In this document: positions 1 through 10,559 of the stretch, piece after piece | Position numbering within the stretch: position 1 is the first letter of the stretch | Layout of the letters: every line of letters begins with the position of its first letter | The notes under the pieces: model-generated | Databases searched by the model: none | Told to the model about the DNA's origin: nothing | What the model saw: the letters and a program-made list of their open reading frames with translations, nothing else | Made by a program: the position numbers and the translations under genes | Source of the DNA: Pyxidicoccus trucidator | Lineage (GTDB): Bacteria > Myxococcota > Myxococcia > Myxococcales > Myxococcaceae | DNA length: 64,000 bases | NCBI RefSeq assembly: GCF_010894435.1 | Contig: NZ_JAAIXZ010000010.1 | Coordinates: 62,001-126,000, forward strand | Reading direction: 5' to 3'

Positions 1-1388
1 AGCACCGCGTCGTCTCCCGGCATGAAGACGACACAGAGGTCCGCGAGCGTGGGGACCGCCAGCTCGGCGACGCGCTGGAGCGTGGCGGCCTCGTCGAGCG
101 AGGTCACCAGCTCGCGGCTGGCCTCGGCGAGGAAGCGCTGCGCCAGCTCCGCCCGCTTGCGCGCGGTGATGTCGGTGGAGATGCCGCAGACCGCGTACAG
201 GTTGCCCGAGGAGTCGATGAGCGGGAACTTGTGCGTGAGCCAGGTGTGGATGCCGTCATCGTAGGGAACGCGCTCCTCGCGGACCAGGGAGGCCCCGGTC
301 TGGATGACGGACTGGTTGGCCTCGTGCAGGGGGTCGGCGATTTCCTTCGGGAAGACCTCGTAAGAGGTCCTTCCGGCGACGTCCGTCCGCGTGCGGTGGA
401 AGAGGCGCTCCCACTCGCGGTTCACGAAGGTGTAGCGCTCTCGGGGGTCCAGGAGGAAGAAGACGGCCGGCGCGTTGTCGAGGATGGCCCGCATCCGCTT
501 CTCGCTCTCGAGCAGCGCGTTCTCCGCCCGCTTCCGCTCCGTCACGTCGATGATTACGGCGAGAGAGCGGAAGATGCTTCCGGCGGCGTCCCGCTCCGCG
601 ATGGCGGACAGGAGGACGTCAATGGGCTCGCCGCCCTTCTTCACCATCCGGTAGGGGACGTCCCGGCAGATGCCCGTCCTGAAGTACTCGGGCAGGACGA
701 CGTCGCGCGCGTACCGGCGGGACTCGGGCGTCATGAACTCCACGGAGGAGTGGCCGACCACCTCTTCCCGGGTGTAGCCGAGCGTGGTCAGCCAGAAGTC
801 GCTCACGCTGATGAGGCGCCCCTCGCAGTCGATGGAGTGCATCATCACCGGCGTGCTGCGGTAGAGCGAGCGGTACTTCTCCTGGCTCCTGCGCAGCTTG
901 TCCACCGTGCTCTTGAGCGCGGTGACGTCGCTGAAGATGGAGACCGCGCCTCGGAGCACGCCGGCGCCATCCCGGATGGGCCGGGCGTTCAGGCTCAGCC
1001 AGGCGCCCGCGGGTCTGGCGGGGTTGCGCAGGTAGATTTCCGCCTGGTTGACGGACTCACCCCGGAGCGCGCGGGCCAGCGGCAGTTGCGTGGCGGGGTA
1101 GCGCGTTATCGTGTCGGGCAGATAGAAACCATACGTCTCCGGCCAGTGGCTGATGGGCGCGTCCGTGGGCCCGGAGCCCAGAATCTGCTCCGCCATGGGG
1201 TTGAAGAGCTGGAAGTAGCCGTGCGCGTCCGCCACCACCACCCCTTCGCTGATGCTGGCGAAGACCCGCTCGAGAATCCGCTCCTCGCCCCGGAAGTCCC
1301 CGCGCATCCAGACGGGCCTCGAGGCCTCCGCCACGTCGCCGCCCGCTTGTGCGACCGGGTCCTCCGGAATGTCGTGCAGGCGGGCCAT
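1..1388 (-). CDS. Multi-PAS sensor protein, probably a histidine kinase (C-terminus outside window)
   Basis: Signal-sensing protein read from 1388 down through the left edge; 462 residues are visible. I read three PAS-like units at about residues 37-155, 170-285 and 295-410. Each ends in the usual PAS/PAC signature (FSDVTALKS, IDVTERKRAE, STDITARKRAE). A GAF-like segment then starts (LAVPTLADLCVVF). In this order a HisKA/HATPase kinase or a phosphatase output usually follows, but it lies outside the window. There is no signal peptide or membrane segment, so the visible part should be cytoplasmic. The ATG at 1388 is the first start after an in-frame TGA about 27 bases upstream. A GGAGGTGA sequence lies about 24 bases upstream, too far for an ideal Shine-Dalgarno. 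Multi-PAS sensors are very common in myxobacteria; the ligand cannot be read from sequence. Confidence 0.85.
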   Translation of the reverse strand, partial: MARLHDIPEDPVAQAGGDVAEASRPVWMRGDFRGEERILERVFASISEGVVVADAHGYFQLFNPMAEQILGSGPTDAPISHWPETYGFYLPDTITRYPATQLPLARALRGESVNQAEIYLRNPARPAGAWLSLNARPIRDGAGVLRGAVSIFSDVTALKSTVDKLRRSQEKYRSLYRSTPVMMHSIDCEGRLISVSDFWLTTLGYTREEVVGHSSVEFMTPESRRYARDVVLPEYFRTGICRDVPYRMVKKGGEPIDVLLSAIAERDAAGSIFRSLAVIIDVTERKRAENALLESEKRMRAILDNAPAVFFLLDPRERYTFVNREWERLFHRTRTDVAGRTSYEVFPKEIADPLHEANQSVIQTGASLVREERVPYDDGIHTWLTHKFPLIDSSGNLYAVCGISTDITARKRAELAQRFLAEASRELVTSLDEAATLQRVAELAVPTLADLCVVFMPGDDAV

Positions 1389-1546
1389 GGAGCGAGCGGT
1401 GGGTGTGGGAAGTCACCTCCAACTTCAACGATGCGGACGGCGTACCCCTCCGCCAACCCAGCCGCTCCAGGGGGGAGGGGCTCGTCGCGGCCAGGCGGCC
1501 CCCTGCTTCCTTCCTCGTGTCAGGCACCTGGGATAGACGGGGAGCC

Positions 1547-2749
1547 ATGAAATCCAGACTCCCGTTGCTCCTGTCCCTCTCCCTGTTCGGCTGTGGGGCG
1601 CCGCCCTCCACCGAGCCCGAGCCCTCCGCGCTGGTGTCCATGGCCCAGGCGCTGGCCGATGGCACTCCCGCGACCACGGGCGTGCTGGCCTTCCTCAATG
1701 ACCACTCCACCACGCTGACGGTGCTGGACCAGGAAGTGCCGATGAACGCGCTGGCCGCGCAGAACCTGATTGCCTGGCGCGCCGGGCCCGACGGGGTGGA
1801 GCACACCGGCGACGACCGCACCTTCGTCACCATCGACCAGGTGGACGACGTCCCCTACGTGGGCCCCGCGGCGCTCGCGGACCTGGAGTGGTATGCCCGG
1901 GGCACCGGCCGGGTGGCGGACCTGCCGCTGGATGCGTCGGTGGGCGTCTTCGACGGGCTCGACTTCAACCTGGCCGAGGCGCGCCGCGTCCTCCGGGCCG
2001 CCAACACGGAGTCCGGTCCGAATCTGCAGAATGTCTACGGCCTGAGTTCGCTCGCGGTGCAGAGTATCCTGGCCGCTCGCCCCATCGTCCACATGGTGGA
2101 GCTGTCGCGGCTGCCCAACGTGGACAACGCCGCGCTCCAGCAGTTGAAGAACCTGACGCAGCTGGCTCCGGTGGGCGACCCTTGCACGGGCGCGAACATG
2201 TGCCAGTCCGGGCTCGTCTGCGAGGGCATCCCGTACGACGGCTCCAGCATCTATGGCCGCTGCATCAACCCCGCGTCGGTTCCGGGCGATGGCGACACCT
2301 GCTCGGTCTTCTCGCCGTGCCAGGCCGGGCTCTTCTGCCGCGGCATTCCCTCCGGCGCTTCGGAGGGCTGGTGCCGGCCGGCGTGGATGGCCGGCGCGTT
2401 CAAGAAGTACGCGGAGCTGCACCTGGCCGCGTCCACCACGAACTACGCGTCCCTCGTCGCGGTGGTGGGGCTGGCCACGGTGCCGGAGGACATCGTCGTG
2501 GAGCTGGACCTGGTGCACACCGCGCCGCACCGGCTGGTGCTGACGCTGGAGGACCCGGGTGGAGACACCGCACTGCTGTGGAACGGGCCCGCCGAGGGCA
2601 CGCCTCCGGCGCGCATCTCCGTGACGCGGGGCATCTCCCGCGACAGCACCATCAACGGGCGCTGGCTGCTGCGCATCACCAACCCCTCGGGCGTGGGCAG
2701 CGGCACGCTGCGCTCGTGGACGCTGGACCTCAACAGCCGTTACGACTGA
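1547..2749 (+). CDS. Lipoprotein with helix-hairpin-helix segment, cysteine repeats and P-domain
   Basis: 400-residue exported lipoprotein. The N-terminus ([17 protein letters not shown]) is a type II signal peptide with the lipid-accepting Cys about residue 16. Residues 65-115 look like a helix-hairpin-helix unit ([20 protein letters not shown]), as in ComEA-like secreted proteins, followed by a second weaker one. Two cysteine-rich repeats follow ([15 protein letters not shown] and [15 protein letters not shown]). The last 110 residues match the proprotein-convertase P-domain, ending with RSWTLDLNS. No catalytic domain is present, so it probably binds or scaffolds at the cell surface. The start was chosen for the signal peptide. 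It is divergent from the PAS sensor. Function unknown. Confidence 0.85.
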   Translation: MKSRLPLLLSLSLFGCGAPPSTEPEPSALVSMAQALADGTPATTGVLAFLNDHSTTLTVLDQEVPMNALAAQNLIAWRAGPDGVEHTGDDRTFVTIDQVDDVPYVGPAALADLEWYARGTGRVADLPLDASVGVFDGLDFNLAEARRVLRAANTESGPNLQNVYGLSSLAVQSILAARPIVHMVELSRLPNVDNAALQQLKNLTQLAPVGDPCTGANMCQSGLVCEGIPYDGSSIYGRCINPASVPGDGDTCSVFSPCQAGLFCRGIPSGASEGWCRPAWMAGAFKKYAELHLAASTTNYASLVAVVGLATVPEDIVVELDLVHTAPHRLVLTLEDPGGDTALLWNGPAEGTPPARISVTRGISRDSTINGRWLLRITNPSGVGSGTLRSWTLDLNSRYD

Positions 2750-2780
2750 CGTTGCACCTGGGCCCGGCCCCTTCGCGTGG

Positions 2781-2876
2781 GCCGGGTCCGGGCGGAAACC
2801 GACGGCGTCGTTTCGCAGAGCGGAAGGCGAAGCGGGTGCCGGGCCCGGGCGGCAGTCGACCGGGCGTCGTTTCGCA
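2781..2876. repeat. Imperfect direct repeat upstream of the alcohol dehydrogenase operon
   Basis: Two copies of about 37-39 bases, 2781-2817 and 2838-2876. Each begins GCCGGG(T/C)CCGGGCGG and ends GGCGTCGTTTCGCA, offset by about 57-60 bases. The second copy ends about 65 bases before the start codon at 2943, so it could be a paired regulator site. There is no U-tract, so it is not an obvious terminator. Confidence 0.5.
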
Positions 2877-2942
2877 CATCCTGGAGCCCCCGCGCGGAGG
2901 TCGCGCTGTACATTGCGCGCACCAACGGTTCAGGAGGACGCG

Positions 2943-4250
<1,308 letters not shown>

Positions 4251-4272
4251 CCCAGTTGGAGGAGGCCACCCC

Positions 4273-4704
4273 GTGTCCGAGGTCGAGTCCGCCGAGCGCT
4301 ACCGCTACTTCCTGCCCATCACCACCCGGTGGATGGACAACGACGTGTACGGCCACATCAACAACGTCACGTACTACAGCTACTTCGACACCGTGGCGAA
4401 CCACTTCCTCATCCACGAGGGCGGCCTGGACATCCACGCCAGCTCCGTCATCGGCCTGGTGGTGGAGTCGAAGTGCGCCTACCGCGCCCCGCTCGCGTAC
4501 CCCGACGCGCTGCGGGCCGGCCTGCGCGTGGACAAGCTCGGCAACCGCTCCGTTACCTATGGCATCGGCATCTTCAAGGAGGGCGAGACGCAGCCCGCCG
4601 CCCACGGGCACTTCGTCCACGTCTTCGTGGACCGCCTGACGCGCAAGGCCGTGGCCATGCCGGAGCGGCTCCGGGAAGCGCTGGCGCGAATCTCCGTGAC
4701 GTAG
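4273..4704 (+). CDS. Acyl-CoA thioesterase, 4-hydroxybenzoyl-CoA thioesterase (hotdog) family
   Basis: 143-residue hotdog-fold thioester hydrolase. The active-site region WMDNDVYGHINNVTYYSYFD is the classic 4HBT motif with the catalytic Asp in D-x-Y-G-H-x-N-N. The length is normal for the family. The start is GTG with GGAGGAGG at 4258-4265 just upstream. It lies 22 bases after the iron alcohol dehydrogenase on the same strand, so the two probably act on related short-chain acyl or hydroxyacyl substrates. It is cytoplasmic, with no signal peptide. The substrate cannot be told from sequence. Confidence 0.9.
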   Translation: MSEVESAERYRYFLPITTRWMDNDVYGHINNVTYYSYFDTVANHFLIHEGGLDIHASSVIGLVVESKCAYRAPLAYPDALRAGLRVDKLGNRSVTYGIGIFKEGETQPAAHGHFVHVFVDRLTRKAVAMPERLREALARISVT

Positions 4705-4747
4705 GGAATCGACGTCCCGCGCGTCCCGCACTACAACCCGACGGGTG

Positions 4748-5692
4748 ATGCGAACCGTCCTGTGTGTCTCGTGGCTCGTCGCGGCGACCGCCGCGGCGGA
4801 GGCTTCCCCCGACGCGGGCACCCGCGTGCCGCTCCAGTCCGTGGTGGACTCGCTGGTCCAGGAGGCCGCGCGCCTGTCGCCCGGCACCGACGTGGCCATC
4901 GCCGTGAAGGATTTGCGCACCGGCGAGTACGCCGGCAGCGCGGACACGGTGCCGCACGTCTCCGCCAGCTCGGCCAAGGTGTTCTGGGTCGCCGCCGCGC
5001 TGAAGAAGGTGGACACGGCGAAAGTCACGCCGCTGGCGGAGAAGGTCTTCCGCACGTCCGACAACGAGGCCACCGGGCAGGTCATCGACCTGGTGGGCGG
5101 GCCGGACGCCATCAATGACTACCTGCGCTCGCTGGGCCTGCTGAACACCGCGCTCACGAAGTGGAACTACGGGCGCCCCCGCCGGGCCACGAACTCGCCG
5201 CGCGCGCTGGACAACGACAACTACTTCTGCGCGGCCGATGCCGTTTCCTTCCTCCAGCGCCTGGACGGTGGAGAGCTGCTGAAGCCGGGGCCCACCTCGC
5301 GGCTCCTGGGGTGGATGGAGCTGCCCCGGCGCGAGGGCTGCGGCGGGTGGCTCGGCACGCGCCTGCCGCCCGTGGCGAGGGCGACGCTGCGGCACAAGGC
5401 GGGCTGGCTGCCTCCCGGGTGTTGCTCGGATGACGCGCGCTACAACGTCCTCAACGAGGTGGGGCTGGTGCGGCTGCCGGACGGAGGCCGCTATGCCGTG
5501 GCGCTCCTGGCGGCGCATGGCACGGACTGGCCGAAGCAGGCGTTCTTCGTGGAGCGCGCCTCATGCGTCCTCTACCGCGCCCTCTCCGGCGAGGCGTCGC
5601 TGGACTGCGGCGAGGCGCTGGCGAAGCAGGGCGGGCCGACGGCGGCGCCCGTGCCGGATGGTGGCACTCCGCCCAACTACGACTGCGACTGA
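4748..5692 (+). CDS. Exported serine hydrolase of class A beta-lactamase fold
   Basis: 314 residues with an N-terminal signal peptide (MRTVLCVSWLVAATAAAEA). The three penicillin-recognising motifs are present: SSAK (Ser74/Lys77), SDN (104-106) and KAG (217-219, in place of KTG). A Cys pair, GCC, lies near residue 227. I do not see the Glu of a typical class A omega loop, so it may be a D,D-peptidase or esterase-like homologue rather than a resistance enzyme. GTG at 4745 immediately precedes the ATG used here. It lies 43 bases after the thioesterase and is convergent with the amidase. Periplasmic location is expected. Confidence 0.8.
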   Translation: MRTVLCVSWLVAATAAAEASPDAGTRVPLQSVVDSLVQEAARLSPGTDVAIAVKDLRTGEYAGSADTVPHVSASSAKVFWVAAALKKVDTAKVTPLAEKVFRTSDNEATGQVIDLVGGPDAINDYLRSLGLLNTALTKWNYGRPRRATNSPRALDNDNYFCAADAVSFLQRLDGGELLKPGPTSRLLGWMELPRREGCGGWLGTRLPPVARATLRHKAGWLPPGCCSDDARYNVLNEVGLVRLPDGGRYAVALLAAHGTDWPKQAFFVERASCVLYRALSGEASLDCGEALAKQGGPTAAPVPDGGTPPNYDCD

Positions 5693-5749
5693 CGCCCCGC
5701 GTCTGCCCCGGACCGGGCGGGGAAGGGGCTCCCCACCCGGCGCGTTCCG

Positions 5750-7195
5750 TCAGGCCTTCTGCGTCACGTGCACCTTCGGCCGGCGCCCCGCCCACGGGCG
5801 GGCCTCCTCCAACTGGCCGGCGAGGCGGAACAGCGTGGCCTCGTCAGCGAAGCGGCCGGCGAACTGGACGCCGATGGGCAGGCCGTCGGCGTTCCAGTAC
5901 AGCGGCACGGACATGGCCGGCTGGCCGGTGACGTTGAACAGCGCGGTGAACGGGCAGAGGCCGAAGACGTGCGCGTACCAGTCCTCGGGGGCCCTGGGCA
6001 CCATCGCGTCCAGCACTCCGAGCTTGTAGGGCGGCACCGCCACCGTGGGCGTCAGCAGCACGTCATGCTCGACGAAGAACGCGCCCAACGTGCGCGACAC
6101 CGTGTTGAACGTGGCGAGCGCCGACTGGAGGTCCGACACCTTGAGGCCCGCGCCGAAGCGCGCCACCTCCCACGTGGTGGTCTCCAGGTTCTCCGGCCCC
6201 GGCGGGCGGCCCAGCATCTCCCCCAGGCCATACGCCCAGGTGGACAGCGCAGTCGCCCAGACCGTCGTCATCGCCTTGTTCAGCATCCGCGCGTCGTAGG
6301 TGGGCGACGCCTCCACCACCTCATGGCCCAGCTCGACACACAGTCGCGCGACGTCCTCGACGGCGGCGACACAGTCCGGGCTCACCGGGACGCCGGACAC
6401 GGCCGTGCGCGACAGCGCGATGCGCAGGCGGCCCGGCTTGCGACGCACCTCGTCCAGGTACGGTCGCTCCGGCGGAGGGATCTGGTACGGGTCCCCCGCC
6501 TCGGGCCCCTGCGTGGCGTCCATCATCGCCGCGCTGTCTCGCACCGTGCGGGACACCACGCCCTCCACGCCCATGCCGTTGAGGGCCTCGCCCACGTCCG
6601 GGCCCACGGAGACGCGGCCCCGCGTGGGCTTCATGCCGAAGATGCCGCACAGGGAGGCGGGGATGCGCAGCGAGCCGCCGCCGTCGTTGCCGTGGGCCAC
6701 GGGGACGATGCCCGCCGCCACCGCCGCCCCGGAGCCGCCGCTGGAGCCACCCGGGCTGCGCTCCAAATCCCACGGGTTGCGCGTGGGCCCATGGAGGACG
6801 GGCTCGGTGGTGGCGTTGTTGCCGAACTCGGGCGTGTTGGTGCGGCCCAGCGTCACCAGGCCCGTGCGCTTGAGGCGCGCCGCCAGCCCGCTGTCGTGGG
6901 GGAACACGAAGCCCTTGGCCAGCCTGCTGCCCATGTCCGTGGGGACGCCCGCGGTGTGGAGGACCAGGTCCTTGACGAGGAAGGGCACGCCCCGGAAGGG
7001 GCCCTCCGGCAGGCCCTGCTTCACGAGGTTGCGGGCCTCGGCCTCGCGGACGTCGATGACCGCGTTGAGCTTGGGATTCACTCGTGAGATGGCCGCCACC
7101 GCCGTCTCCAACAGCTCCTCGGGCGTCACTTCCTTGCGGCGTACGAGCTCTGCCAGACCCACTGCATCAAAGCGACTGTAGTCATCCAGGTGCAT
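5750..7195 (-). CDS. Amidase (amidase signature family)
   Basis: 481-residue amidase signature enzyme that hydrolyses a carboxamide. The Ser-cisSer-Lys triad is complete: Lys75 (PFLVKDL), Ser151 (GGSSGGSG) and Ser175 (GGGSLRIPAS). The spacing is 76 and 24 residues, as in FAAH-like enzymes (75 and 24). There is no signal peptide. The GatA partners GatB and GatC are not adjacent, so this is a free-standing amidase rather than the tRNA amidotransferase subunit. It follows the SurE-like gene on the same strand after 81 bases that contain a hairpin. GAGGAACC precedes the ATG. Substrate unknown. Confidence 0.92.
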   Translation of the reverse strand: MHLDDYSRFDAVGLAELVRRKEVTPEELLETAVAAISRVNPKLNAVIDVREAEARNLVKQGLPEGPFRGVPFLVKDLVLHTAGVPTDMGSRLAKGFVFPHDSGLAARLKRTGLVTLGRTNTPEFGNNATTEPVLHGPTRNPWDLERSPGGSSGGSGAAVAAGIVPVAHGNDGGGSLRIPASLCGIFGMKPTRGRVSVGPDVGEALNGMGVEGVVSRTVRDSAAMMDATQGPEAGDPYQIPPPERPYLDEVRRKPGRLRIALSRTAVSGVPVSPDCVAAVEDVARLCVELGHEVVEASPTYDARMLNKAMTTVWATALSTWAYGLGEMLGRPPGPENLETTTWEVARFGAGLKVSDLQSALATFNTVSRTLGAFFVEHDVLLTPTVAVPPYKLGVLDAMVPRAPEDWYAHVFGLCPFTALFNVTGQPAMSVPLYWNADGLPIGVQFAGRFADEATLFRLAGQLEEARPWAGRRPKVHVTQKA

Positions 7196-7207
7196 GGTTC
7201 CTCACTG

Positions 7208-7226
7208 GCGCCCCGGAAAGGGGCGC
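7208..7226 (-). promoter_or_regulatory. Hairpin in the leader of the amidase gene
   Basis: Perfect 7-base stem GCGCCCC/GGGGCGC with a 5-base loop. It lies 12 bases before the amidase ATG at 7195 and next to its Shine-Dalgarno GAGGAAC. It sits in the 81-base gap after the SurE-like gene and could partly terminate read-through or mask the ribosome site. There is no U-tract on the minus strand after it. Confidence 0.4.
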
Positions 7227-7276
7227 TCCGGGGTGTACTGGCCAGGATACTCCCGGAAGAGGTGCACCACGCCGGA

Positions 7277-8251
7277 CTACCTGCGAAGCCGCACGCGCAG
7301 CAGAGGCTTGAGCGACGGGCGCGCCGTGCCGTCCACGGCGATGGGGGTGATGGAGATCTCCCCCTGCGCCAGCGCGGTGGTGTCCGCGTCGTCTTCCGTC
7401 TCCGGAGCGCACGCGGTGGCGAGCCCGCAGATGGGGCCCTGCGCGACATACGTGTCCGTTGTGTTCGGGATGGGCAGGTACGTCGGGCGGACCACCTCCG
7501 CGTGTCCCACGGACGTGACGGTGGGCCCGTCCACCTGCGAGGCGTCGAAGAGGCCGGCCTCGTTCAGCACGACGGGGTAGTTGACGTTGAGTGCGATGCG
7601 GTCCGGCAGCAGGCGTCCCTCGCGGTCGGCCGTGTCGCGAAGCTGCTCGGCCAGGTTTTTCACGTACGTCGCGACCTGGGGCGCCGCCGCCAGCGTCTGC
7701 GAGAAGCCCGTGCCCGAGTCCGCCAGGTTGAGGCCGATGCTCACCGCGATGGACGGAATCCCTTCCTCCGCCCCTGCAACCGCTGCCCCCACCGTGCCCG
7801 AGTGGTTCACCGCGCGCCCCACGTTCTGGCCGTAGTTCATCCCCGAAATCACCAGGTCCGGGCGCTGCTCGCCGAACACCACGGCCAGGCCGAAGAGCAC
7901 GGAGTCCGCCGGAGTGCCCGTCACCGCCCAGGACGCGCCCGTCCCCTCACCACAGGGGAACGTGCCACGCGTGGTGCGCATCACCGCATTGAGCGTGAGC
8001 GCGCCGCTGGTGCCACTGCGGTCCGCGGAAGGCGCCACCACCGTCACCTGATGGCCCGCGGCACACAGCGTGTCCCGGAGGATGCGCATCCCCGCGCCGT
8101 TGATGCCGTCATCCGTCGTCAGGAGGATGCGAAGCGGGCGGCTCGCGGAGGACGCCTTCGCCGAGTCATGGGAATCCGAAGCCGCCTGTGCCTGCGTGCC
8201 CAGCCCGAGCACCGCCGCGGTGAGGAACGAGAAGAATCGGTGGTTGTTCAT
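7277..8251 (-). CDS. Exported SurE-like 5'/3'-nucleotidase
   Basis: 324 residues. The N-terminal signal peptide (MNNHRFFSFLTAAVLGLGTQAQA) is unlike classical SurE, which is cytoplasmic. The SurE core is recognisable: LLTTDDG (usually LLTNDDG; the metal-binding Asp pair is kept), PSADRSGTSGALTL, VTGTPADSVLFGL, ISGMNYGQNVG and HSGTVGAAVAG. SurE proteins dephosphorylate nucleoside monophosphates or related phosphoesters with a divalent metal. The C-terminal 50 residues carry a Cys pair (ICGLATAC) absent from the short bacterial form. The export signal suggests periplasmic or extracellular phosphate or nucleotide scavenging. It probably shares a transcript with the amidase downstream. Confidence 0.88.
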   Translation of the reverse strand: MNNHRFFSFLTAAVLGLGTQAQAASDSHDSAKASSASRPLRILLTTDDGINGAGMRILRDTLCAAGHQVTVVAPSADRSGTSGALTLNAVMRTTRGTFPCGEGTGASWAVTGTPADSVLFGLAVVFGEQRPDLVISGMNYGQNVGRAVNHSGTVGAAVAGAEEGIPSIAVSIGLNLADSGTGFSQTLAAAPQVATYVKNLAEQLRDTADREGRLLPDRIALNVNYPVVLNEAGLFDASQVDGPTVTSVGHAEVVRPTYLPIPNTTDTYVAQGPICGLATACAPETEDDADTTALAQGEISITPIAVDGTARPSLKPLLRVRLRR

Positions 8252-8493
8252 GTCTCCCTCGAAGGAGCGCGGCGAGCCCCACGCACGAGCCCTCCCATGG
8301 GCCCACGTCGCTCATCCAGCGCTTCAAAAAAGGAACGAAACGAGCCTCTCGACGTCGCAGCGCCACGCTCGAAATCGTCGAAATACTTCCATGAAAATGG
8401 ACGCGTTTTGCGGGCCTGACGTGTCTTTCGCGGCGTCTTCCACTAAGAGCGTGGGTTCCGTTCGTCTCTCGGAGTGAGAGAAGGGAGTCTCGT
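8252..8493. promoter_or_regulatory. Divergent intergenic region between SurE-like and M19-like genes
   Basis: 242 bases holding the promoters of two divergent exported proteins. It is more A/T-rich than its flanks. It contains a tandem TCGAAATCG-TCGAAATAC sequence near 8369-8386 and a short inverted repeat TCCAT-GAAA-ATGGA near 8389-8402. I cannot assign -35/-10 or -24/-12 elements with confidence. Confidence 0.35.
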
Positions 8494-10530
8494 ATGCCTC
8501 GCAATCACCGTCTGGCGCGCCATGGAGCGCTGGCCGCCCTGTCATTCACCCTCGGCCTGGGCTGTGGCCCGGTAGAGGACGCACCGCCCGTCCCCGTCCC
8601 CGAAACCACCGAGGAGGCCGCGCAGCCGCTGGCGGTGCCGGGCTTCGCGGAATTGCACCACCACATGTTCGCGGAGGAGGCATTTGGCGGCGGCTGGTTC
8701 CACGGGGACCACCTGGCCACCCTGGCGAGCTGTGACGGCGGACTTCCGGAGAGCGACCACGCGCGCGTCCGCATGGACCTGAGCAACATGCTCAACCTCT
8801 GTCCCAACTCCGGCAACGTGGACCTGAGCGGCGTCCCCATCCTGTCCGCGTTCTTCGGCATCGGCGGCGCGGTGGCCTCCGAGTACATCGGCAAGATTGA
8901 GGGCACCGAGGGCGACACCGGAATCCACCTGGGCCGCGCCACGGTGAACACCCAGTGGCCGCGCTGGGACACGATTGCGCACCAGCAGTCCTGGCAGGGC
9001 TGGCTGCGGCAGGCGCACCAGGGCGGCATGTCCCTGGTGATGGTGTCCCTGGTCAGCAACGAGTTCCTCTGCAAGGCGCTGCCGTACGACAACCTCAAGC
9101 GCCCCTGTGACGAGATGGCCGACGTGGAGGTGCAGCTCCAGCAGGCGCGCACCTTCGACGCGAACAACGACTGGGTGGAGATTGCCCTCTCGCCCGCGCA
9201 CGCGCGCAACATCATCAACTCCGGCCGCCTGGCGATGGTGCTCTCCATCGAGGCGAGCAAGCTCTTCGGGACGAAGGATTGGCGCACGGAGCTGGACCGC
9301 TACTACTCGCTGGGCGTGCGCTCGCTCCAGCCGGTGCACCAACTGGACAACCGCTTCGGCGGCGCGGCGCTGCACAACGCCATCTTCCAGGCGGCGCAGT
9401 TCCTGGAGACCTGCCACATCGACTACGACTGCGGCGTGACGACGGACACCTTCACGCTCGGGTTCGACGTGTACCGCGACGCCGCCGGCAACTGCCGCAA
9501 CACGCGCGGGCTCACCGCGGACGGCAAGGCGCTGCTCCAGGCGATGATGGCCAAGGGCATGCTCATCGACGTGGCGCACGTGTCGGAGAAGGGCCTGCAG
9601 GACGCGTACGCCGTCGCCCAGGCGAACGCGTACTACCCGCTGGTCATCTCCCACGGCCACTTCCGCGAGGTGATGAACCCGGAGCTGGCGGACGACGAGA
9701 AGACGACGCCCGCGTGGGCCGTGCGCTACGTGCGGCAGACGGGCGGCATCTTCGGCCTGCGCACCGCGCATGACGAGACGCGCGCGTACACGAAGTCCGG
9801 CGTCGCCAACAACTGCCACGGCTCCAGCCGCTCCCTGGCGCAGGCGTACGAGTTCGGCCGCCAGGGCCTCAAGGTCCCCATGGCCTTCGGCGCGGACCTC
9901 AACGGCTTCATCCAGCAGACGCGCCCGCGCTTCGGCGACCACGGCGCGTGCTCGGCGGGCTTCCAGGCGGAGGCGGACGCGCAGTCGCGGCAGCAGACCG
10001 TGGGCGGGCCGGCGCGCCTGGGCACGGGCCTGGACGAGTTCGGCCTCGCGCACGTGGGCCTGCTGCCGGACCTGCTGAAGGACCTGGGTCGCGTGGGCGC
10101 GCAGACCACTGCCCTGGCCGGCTCCTCGGAGTCCTTCCTGCGCGTCTGGGAGCGCGCGTCGGGCCCGCGCTCGGGAATGGCGGACGCGGCGGCGGACATC
10201 GACACCAGCGGCGTTGCCGCCTACGTGCCGAAGGCCACCCGCGAGGCGGCGTACCCCATGCTGTGCGGTGAGCGCTACGCGCCGCAGTCCAAGGAGGTGG
10301 GCCAGGAGTGCCGGTTCGACCAGGAGTGCACCAACAACTCCTGCAACTCCGGGGACTGTGGCTCCATCGGCTTCTGCACCTGCAACAATGACGCGGAATG
10401 CGGCACCGGCCGGTACTGCGGGTACGCGCTCAACCAGGGCAAGTGCCAGACCAAGAAGGCCAAGGGCGCGTCCTGCCTGTACGGCCGCGAGTGCCTGTCG
10501 GGCTCGTGCAGCTGGCTGTCCTGCCGCTGA
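8494..10530 (+). CDS. Large lipoprotein, membrane-dipeptidase (M19)-like hydrolase with Cys-rich tail
   Basis: 678 residues. The N-terminus is a lipoprotein signal (ALSFTLGLGCGP). The body resembles an M19/amidohydrolase barrel: an N-terminal AELHHHMF, a Glu in LSIEASKLFG, histidines in LIDVAHVSEKGL and VISHGHFREV, and an Asp in AFGADLNGF. M19 renal dipeptidases normally begin with HxD, whereas here it is HxH, so it is divergent. The last 90 residues hold about 14 cysteines in a dickkopf-like pattern (CRFDQECTNNSCNSGDCG and CLYGRECLSGSCSW), a surface module common in myxobacterial lipoproteins. AGGGAGT precedes the ATG. Substrate unknown. Confidence 0.8.
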   Translation: MPRNHRLARHGALAALSFTLGLGCGPVEDAPPVPVPETTEEAAQPLAVPGFAELHHHMFAEEAFGGGWFHGDHLATLASCDGGLPESDHARVRMDLSNMLNLCPNSGNVDLSGVPILSAFFGIGGAVASEYIGKIEGTEGDTGIHLGRATVNTQWPRWDTIAHQQSWQGWLRQAHQGGMSLVMVSLVSNEFLCKALPYDNLKRPCDEMADVEVQLQQARTFDANNDWVEIALSPAHARNIINSGRLAMVLSIEASKLFGTKDWRTELDRYYSLGVRSLQPVHQLDNRFGGAALHNAIFQAAQFLETCHIDYDCGVTTDTFTLGFDVYRDAAGNCRNTRGLTADGKALLQAMMAKGMLIDVAHVSEKGLQDAYAVAQANAYYPLVISHGHFREVMNPELADDEKTTPAWAVRYVRQTGGIFGLRTAHDETRAYTKSGVANNCHGSSRSLAQAYEFGRQGLKVPMAFGADLNGFIQQTRPRFGDHGACSAGFQAEADAQSRQQTVGGPARLGTGLDEFGLAHVGLLPDLLKDLGRVGAQTTALAGSSESFLRVWERASGPRSGMADAAADIDTSGVAAYVPKATREAAYPMLCGERYAPQSKEVGQECRFDQECTNNSCNSGDCGSIGFCTCNNDAECGTGRYCGYALNQGKCQTKKAKGASCLYGRECLSGSCSWLSCR

Positions 10531-10559
10531 CGGCGTGGGCGCGTCCCCGCGCGGGTTGA

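Noticed and set aside
5693-5749. GC-rich hairpins between the beta-lactamase-fold and amidase genes
   Set aside because: Only 5-6-base stems with several alternative pairings; not distinct from background in such GC-rich DNA.
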